From contig PBSW01000003.1 in assembly GCA_002726865.1 (NCBI GenBank), positions 1-8,697 on the forward strand: DNA of 8,697 nt, read 5' to 3'. This document shows, piece by piece, positions 7,001 through 8,697 of this stretch. The notes beneath the pieces are model-generated. The model made no database searches and was not told where the DNA came from. It saw nothing but the letters and a program-made list of their open reading frames with translations. The first letter of the stretch is position 1. Each line of letters starts with the position of its first letter. A program made the position numbers and the translations under genes. This DNA comes from Candidatus Bathyarchaeota archaeon. Lineage in GTDB: Archaea > Thermoproteota > Bathyarchaeia > TCS64.

Positions 7001-7514
7001 GAATACCAAAATTAAAGAAACGCACAAAGCAGTAGTGGAAGTGACGGCGTCAGGTGCAAAGATTATTAGAATATTCCTAATTAGACCAGGCCAGGAACCA
7101 ATCTTAAGGCCGGAGTTTATTGAATCAGGATATGGCATATGTTTATTAGCCCCTTTCAGCGGGTGCCCGCGTGGGAAAAGGTGTTTCAATGTCCACATTA
7201 AACTCACTGAAAAGTGGGCCGAATTGGTCTATGGCGAAGGCCTTACAGATCAGTGTTTCCAAGTGTACCACGAGGCAGCATTGGAAGAGTATCCAGATGC
7301 CGAAGAGGAAGATTTTGACGCATTGGTACCATGCACACAAGGGGAAATCAAGCAGATTCTTAACCGTCAGCCGTTTGTCCATAAACTTAAGGAGTCAATC
7401 CGTAATAAATTGGACGCGGCAGGATATGGTAATTACGAGGATCAGGTTGAGAACTTAAAGAAGAAAGTAAAGGCAATGTCTCGATCGGAAAGGGAGGCAA
7501 TTTTTTTCTGCTAG
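1074..7514 (+). CDS. Giant Gag-like structural polyprotein, ORF1 (2146 aa)
   Basis: I recognise no family over the full length; Gag-like is inferred from layout. The first in-frame ATG (1074) has A at -3 and G at +4. An in-frame TAA lies upstream at 1032, and the only earlier in-frame start-like codon is TTG at 1038. Approximate residues: 1-240 disordered, highly charged, with a Lys/Ala tract at 195-230; 242-355 globular; 360-550 charged linker; 554-651 coiled coil; 696-1059 large globular region; 1204-1221 basic patch; 1254-1302 second coiled coil; 1317-1350 Ser/Gly linker; 1373-1393 Trp-rich; 1395-1449 acidic; 1460-1499 Gly-Lys repeats; 1530-1882 mainly helical, capsid-like; 1889-1937 basic/RS; 2023-2041 CCCH zinc finger; then a short helical tail. 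Typical Gag proteins are several-fold shorter. The 3' end carries a -1 slippery site leading into ORF2. A toti-like capsid ORF is the alternative. Confidence 0.8.
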   Translation: MENGAGKNSFYIGSTKTTPTDVQANGNATGQDNEPKNTQGQSPLAEVNTTADGAIIGPQNKEESQEASQSEAKPSGGASTAKKPVAKSIKTMKKHAVHSQAKKTKAAKDEDEELTDTGEGETQERSKGQASSSSNTRQTAPARIEPMEIESDEVPEPDNAERKQNRRDWLKLLARSTPHRTEEEWEKQEKEDEAKKEKAAEAKEEAAKAKAKAKGKSKSKAKAKPKARISKKAEADLAKKRFAGYRTSITSMTSTIDQFESLVEKYAKGKTSITGQYRRVGAKAILRGLYGGGPLDHLIVIFNRGNSTSTFETTRMGQLYVWPRQNRYEKVDQTLGKLANILGFPLQSWKGEERITREEKGTLQDGFQEAMEDIEQPIPKEIKEDFCKASKELDRLSVISDKKSPGRPTGTTPKNHPYAPKRRSTYREDEEEEDESTTREASERQKNGRESPKLLQGEHQATESRHSGEGRLTQGNLSRLSKTTKTARRNTVGSAVEDITVISEQLSQMLSESKRARSNANSKVLTRTSRLTEAQITQIAEWELDLPDAKSIGDVIEYYDIWARENEETIDKLQAECDVCRQQITEAEEELSHLKKGKDAERKAEIEGAMNQLKDSLAYRVGEIGGLKAESQQATVQKLQRVDHLKRMVRRPGKVAKLGGRETDGSDEEDDDQRSRVSKLSQSSRVSRADRLSEAKAKIDLFIQWRDQRGNPPAMYQIVENTYTKGKFGVCVDHPVQGPMMCIVDGKDDQGEDLIWYAGQKCTITEAIGYIELEKGGENGLSKPDTVVTQGHDKGFDNSKYTVAQLDAETRKALLDGHFGEDPMGYLDAFQNESDFTKFMSHYQNAAPTPTSHQMKKNGRLRVIIAAAWHGAVEVLIISLGKDNVLKYIQDHMETDNKGTHLFRLLQDGLFVGRHTSFVPDFMHDETVTYVDHPHALQLAAIEIYRHRDAEHHLGETNLLVVDNGTIGHKYGQDEVTPRAARNEYTINWKLRSRRWLEDNKNYAPSFWHDIAKSETLNGCSKAEKDQLYRLSKRMGKNVAHIMNVLLDANFAGDAREDDENLSDFHCSVSTVTTASERRRQFTSIGGSNFNNKQTALTEEFDCDHLIDITDYIKKGKHNTNSGKQNIPRRSSINSLPGIPEGSEGEGNSPHKDKDDAGERSGKTGYTVKHASGRGETIVKESNAPGIIIKTNQYANRGDVNGSKKDRRKRAKRRLMKEIRKATGMSPLPSDDEDSSGTESLASTISGAASINAARQVLADLEKAKKRKKAAPGTDQEKAAKRLSARVIELEKIIEESKSHFAKIGNQPKEPNLTPTDSTGTGTSSGQTPASSSNGAGPSSSGGASSSNRNPNDKPVEGKHSSENKGKRKVRITTPDEWTAEQWKEWWGKQYGENAEGDDDEDWEEEKDNLNYEYPDESDEQAEDEGEPSDEEEEEGEQEYDEEEEDYRQTPETEAPGMQKGYGFGKGKDKGKGAAKGKDGFSGEGKGDFTGKGKGKGKPNANPVPRNLAADDPGIGPNFHEDSLPNPSKPIRWMEDKGEFVIKVHQSNLIVQNKWCFNYKGVPRGDRNTRLIMIFLLKRLFSYRLPNFLAPGKRQGMKIIYPDPVPMAEYTVKSEATAKLTTLEINRYAAKCKLGGFEQLAGDYTRLIGQLTEVAAFMDYFNSTALYKQIVPLLEKIIDAAEPQSVWKTQWAACGSLQGEKKVRIFLKNMDQEVRKVQDDDYATKIIYDLMMNHMNKSLYPSNPSYTASNAELLTSWITKCFLWLSHRYFLNPHATGISCSLFQKHEARLIQQRLLWQMASPTEGYSNIEKRYFEQGIRPEGEEQDTRAAICYLFAVMKAFQETKKVPEMRLQNLPDFDLRQVIVDDLDFSITSAVVSGCPDVGGGQTENNRKKKQHRTERRKPEKDTGAADKSNDKERDKSRDRSRSRSAGTDRPKADLNTTNTLVLTKEEANNEDLLKKQFPKYAEGKWDSFWVNTKIKETHKAVVEVTASGAKIIRIFLIRPGQEPILRPEFIESGYGICLLAPFSGCPRGKRCFNVHIKLTEKWAELVYGEGLTDQCFQVYHEAALEEYPDAEEEDFDALVPCTQGEIKQILNRQPFVHKLKESIRNKLDAAGYGNYEDQVENLKKKVKAMSRSEREAIFFC
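1797..2136 (+). other. ORF1 globular region A (residues ~242-355), unrecognised
   Basis: Balanced composition, with hydrophobic stretches such as LDHLIVIFNRG and GQLYVWPR, stands out between a Lys/Ala-rich tail and an acidic Arg/Ser linker. A mixed alpha/beta fold of about 115 residues is likely. In position it would correspond to a matrix-like domain. No family is assigned. Confidence 0.45.
2733..3027 (+). other. ORF1 coiled coil (residues ~554-651)
   Basis: A long helix-favouring stretch has Leu/Ile spaced in heptads among Glu, Lys, Gln and Ala (for example ENEETIDKLQAECDVCRQQ, then ITEAEEELSHLKKGKDAE). It is followed by a Ser/Arg-rich hinge with SRVSK and SRVSR repeats. It probably oligomerises the protein. 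Confidence 0.55.
3159..4250 (+). other. ORF1 globular region B (residues ~696-1059), unrecognised
   Basis: This is the largest stretch of folded-looking sequence in the ORF, about 360 residues with many aromatics, histidines and hydrophobic strands (for example VIIAAAWHGAVEVLIISLG and TNLLVVDNGTIGHKYG). It follows a coiled coil and precedes a disordered linker. GTHLFRLLQ (from 3768) superficially recalls the OTU protease box but has His where the catalytic Cys should be. No confident family match; an accessory domain not normally found in Gag. Confidence 0.45.
5190..5570 (+). other. ORF1 Trp-rich / acidic / Gly-Lys low-complexity block (residues ~1373-1499)
   Basis: Three composition blocks follow one another: DEWTAEQWKEWWGKQYGE, then about 55 residues that are mostly Glu/Asp, then Gly-Lys repeats ending GKGKGKGKP. 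The acidic and basic blocks are adjacent and opposite in charge, suggesting a self-interacting or condensate-forming linker just before the capsid-like region. Confidence 0.55.
5661..6720 (+). other. ORF1 capsid-like helical region (residues ~1530-1882)
   Basis: About 350 residues of mostly helix-forming sequence, with few low-complexity runs, sit directly before a basic/RS tract and a zinc finger. In Gag proteins the capsid domain precedes nucleocapsid in this way, so a capsid role is inferred from order and helical character. I could not identify a major homology region motif. Confidence 0.4.
7140..7196 (+). other. CCCH zinc finger of ORF1 (C-x7-C-x5-C-x3-H)
   Basis: CLLAPFSGCPRGKRCFNVH places Cys2023, Cys2031, Cys2037 and His2041 at CCCH spacing. 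CCCH fingers bind single-stranded RNA. It lies about 85 residues after a basic/RS tract at the C-terminal end of ORF1, where retroviral Gag carries CCHC knuckles, so it is the best nucleocapsid candidate. Retroviral CCHC spacing (C-x2-C-x4-H-x4-C) was not found. Confidence 0.65.
7502..7508 (+). promoter_or_regulatory. Programmed -1 ribosomal frameshift site, U UUU UUC
   Basis: The ORF1 frame here reads GCA ATT TTT TTC TGC TAG. T TTT TTC fits the canonical X XXY YYZ slippery heptamer with respect to the ORF1 frame, one codon before the stop. After a -1 slip the reading continues CTG CTA GAG GCG GGC GCG CCC ATG straight into ORF2 without a stop. The -1 frame is open from 7451. A 7-nt spacer then separates the heptamer from a GC-only hairpin, GGCG (7516-7519) with CGCC (7524-7527). 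Readthrough of the TAG would instead meet TGA at 7530. An alternative is termination at 7514 and reinitiation at 7529. Confidence 0.75.
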
Positions 7515-7515
7515 A

Positions 7516-7528
7516 GGCGGGCGCGCCC
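7516..7528 (+). other. GC-rich hairpin and 10-bp palindrome GGGCGCGCCC after the slip site
   Basis: GGCG (7516-7519) and CGCC (7524-7527) give a 4-bp all-GC stem with a 4-nt loop. The overlapping 7519-7528 is a perfect DNA palindrome containing GGCGCGCC. It is the most GC-rich spot in an A/G-rich region. It could be the base of a frameshift-stimulating pseudoknot or an inter-molecular contact, but 4 bp alone is unlikely to stall ribosomes strongly. Confidence 0.45.
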
Positions 7529-8697
7529 ATGAATAATACGCGAGGAGAAGTGTTTGCAACGGAAAGGAATGAAGAGGACATAGAGACGGGAGTTGGAAGT
7601 TTTATGAGCGACACAGATGATGAAGACATGAGTATGCAAGGGGCACTGCTGAACGATGATGACTTGGACTCAGAAGAGGAATGCGGGGAGTTCTTTGATA
7701 CGTCAGAAGGTCTAGAATTTGAAGAAGAGGTTGGAGGCTATTACAGTACTGAAGAAGGGGACGATGATCAGGCAATGGGGCAACAAGCTGGGGAATTCTT
7801 CACATCGGATGAAGGGGGCAGTAGGAGAGGGGACCCTGTAAAAGGTTGGAGTTCCGAGGAAGAATGGCAGCCTCAGAAGAAATATGTCCCAAACAAGGTC
7901 GTGTATACAAATACCAAACCAAGGAAATCGTTCTCCTTCAAGGACAAAGTACCTACCACCTCAGAAATCAAACAAGCTCAGAAGAAGAAACAAGCTGCGT
8001 ATCTAGAAACAAATCGGGGAAAGGATATGACGGATAAGTCAGTATCCAAACCTGTAGCGGGCAAAAGAGGTCGACCTAGGACAAATGATACGGCGGCGAC
8101 GCCTGTATCACAGACCCCTAGCAGACCAAGTAGGCCAAAGCCGGATCTTAACACCACTGACCAACGGGATCGACAGACTGACCTCGAGGAGTTTCTAGAG
8201 TGTGCAATAGCAAATAATAAAGTGTATGACGAAAGACCCAGAATCACCGAAAGGATAGACAAACGGAAATATGTCAATTATTTTGAACGTTCCATCGCAT
8301 TAGAATTGGAAAGGGAGTTCGAGCAGAATGGTCGAGCACTAAAGGGAAAGCTAACCCTCAACGGCAGTGGGACCGTATCTCTTCCCACAAAGAGGGATGC
8401 GGATACGGAGAAACTGTTTGGAAGGGTTGGTCAGGAACCGGCTCTGTTATTGATGTTCTGGGATACTCGTCCCACTACTACAGACACGGTAGTGGACGAA
8501 AGTGGGAAACACAAAAAGGGGAAATTCCGGTTAAGCATCGATAGTCGGGAATACACCGTGTGCATTCATAGCAATAAACTAGAATACCGTATTTCCGCAG
8601 AGCAGGTTCCGGCAAAATATAAACGACTGTATTTTGGTGGACACAAGCTGGGGAGAAACGTGGACTTCACTACCGAGTTCTGGCTGATGGAAAGGAC
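7529..8697 (+). CDS. ORF2 N-terminal part, probable Pol-side polyprotein (3' truncated by window)
   Basis: This frame is open from 7451 and has no stop up to 8697; 389 complete codons follow the first ATG (7529). It lies in the -1 frame relative to ORF1 and is probably made mainly as an ORF1-ORF2 fusion through the slip at 7502-7508, so the ATG may not be its natural start. Approximate residues from the ATG: 1-113 very acidic, with four degenerate aromatic/acidic repeats; 114-220 basic, Ser/Pro-rich, with an AT-hook (KRGRPR, 179-184) and an RPKPDLNTT motif also present in ORF1; 221-330 mixed charge, probably helical then beta; from 332 a stretch ending in a ubiquitin-fold-like signature. No protease (DTG/DSG), reverse transcriptase or polymerase motif is reached. 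Assignment to Pol is from position only; in a toti-like virus it would be the polymerase ORF. Confidence 0.65.
   Translation, partial: MNNTRGEVFATERNEEDIETGVGSFMSDTDDEDMSMQGALLNDDDLDSEEECGEFFDTSEGLEFEEEVGGYYSTEEGDDDQAMGQQAGEFFTSDEGGSRRGDPVKGWSSEEEWQPQKKYVPNKVVYTNTKPRKSFSFKDKVPTTSEIKQAQKKKQAAYLETNRGKDMTDKSVSKPVAGKRGRPRTNDTAATPVSQTPSRPSRPKPDLNTTDQRDRQTDLEEFLECAIANNKVYDERPRITERIDKRKYVNYFERSIALELEREFEQNGRALKGKLTLNGSGTVSLPTKRDADTEKLFGRVGQEPALLLMFWDTRPTTTDTVVDESGKHKKGKFRLSIDSREYTVCIHSNKLEYRISAEQVPAKYKRLYFGGHKLGRNVDFTTEFWLMER
7685..7867 (+). repeat. Four degenerate aromatic/acidic repeats in ORF2
   Basis: GEFFDTSEG (7685-7711), GGYYSTEEG (7733-7759), GEFFTSDEG (7790-7816) and GWSSEEEW (7844-7867) recur every 16-19 residues. 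The pattern is Gly, one or two aromatics, Ser/Thr/Asp, then Glu. The DNA of the first and third copies is similar but not identical. They look like repeated short binding motifs, possibly phosphorylated on Ser/Thr. Confidence 0.5.
8063..8080 (+). other. AT-hook-like motif KRGRPR in ORF2
   Basis: The core RGRP flanked by Lys/Arg is the AT-hook that binds the minor groove of AT-rich DNA. It is embedded in a disordered basic linker. A weaker SPGRPTG occurs in ORF1 near 2284. Such a motif would suit chromatin tethering of an integration complex, or nuclear entry. Confidence 0.45.
8522..8697 (+). other. Possible ubiquitin-like (beta-grasp) domain in ORF2, cut by the window
   Basis: Residues from about 332 read as two beta strands, then VPAKYKRLYFGGHKL at 360-374, then GRNVDFTTEFWL. 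Ubiquitin has the same order: a beta hairpin, IPPDQQRLIFAGKQL, then a short Asp/Gly/Arg turn before the last strand. The R-L-x-F-x-G-x-x-L core and the V/I-P before it match. The segment corresponding to ubiquitin's helix is about 8 residues shorter, and no other ubiquitin feature can be checked because the window ends. Confidence 0.4.

Noticed and set aside
7512..7532. Stop-codon readthrough to express ORF2
   Set aside because: In the ORF1 frame the next stop, TGA at 7530-7532, comes five codons after TAG. Readthrough cannot reach ORF2, which is in the -1 frame.

Overview
The window looks like the 5' part of a very large eukaryotic retroelement, most economically an LTR retrotransposon or retrovirus-like element. 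The layout is an AT-rich non-coding stretch that could be a 5' LTR (1-458), a candidate tRNA primer-binding site (459-478), a long structured leader (479-1073), one huge Gag-like ORF (1074-7514, 2146 aa), a textbook -1 frameshift site at its last codons (7502-7508), and a second ORF in the -1 frame that runs off the right edge (7529-8697+). No reverse transcriptase, protease, RNase H, integrase or 3' LTR lies inside the window. The retroelement assignment therefore rests on architecture and short signals, not on an enzymatic domain. A toti-like RNA virus, or an endogenised copy of one, uses the same ORF1/-1/ORF2 layout and is the main alternative.

Host: eukaryotic. The coding strand is A/G-rich and all three standard stops are used as stops. 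The first in-frame ATG sits in a strong Kozak context. The Gag-like protein has a CCCH zinc finger, an RS tract, a Trp-rich patch and a Gly-Lys (GKGK) tract. The last three together recall dinoflagellate and related alveolate proteins, but this is only a weak taxonomic hint.

Region by region. (1) 1-458 has a TATA-like box, a perfect 12-bp inverted repeat, an AATAAA and a perfect 9-bp hairpin capped by GAAA, in an order that fits U3-R-U5. (2) 479-1073 has three very short upstream ORFs and then, from 656 to 1016, nine candidate stem-loops packed almost end to end. Five of them carry the same loop motif, YYACAC, on unrelated stems; three more copies lie between or beside the hairpins. This is the most unusual object in the window and behaves like a repeated RNA-binding or packaging site. 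(3) ORF1 has long charged disordered linkers separating three unrecognised globular regions, two coiled coils, a mainly helical capsid-like region and a C-terminal basic/RS/CCCH nucleic-acid-binding end. (4) The sequence U UUU UUC overlaps the last codons of ORF1 and would fuse ORF1 to ORF2 with no intervening stop. (5) The visible part of ORF2 has an acidic N-terminus with four degenerate aromatic/acidic repeats, an AT-hook, and a C-terminal stretch with the ubiquitin-fold signature around RLYFGGHKL.

Working model (inference): full-length RNA from the LTR is primed at 459-478 and packaged through the leader hairpin array by the capsid/RS/CCCH end of ORF1. A minority of ribosomes slip at 7502-7508 to make an ORF1-ORF2 fusion whose enzymes lie beyond the right edge.
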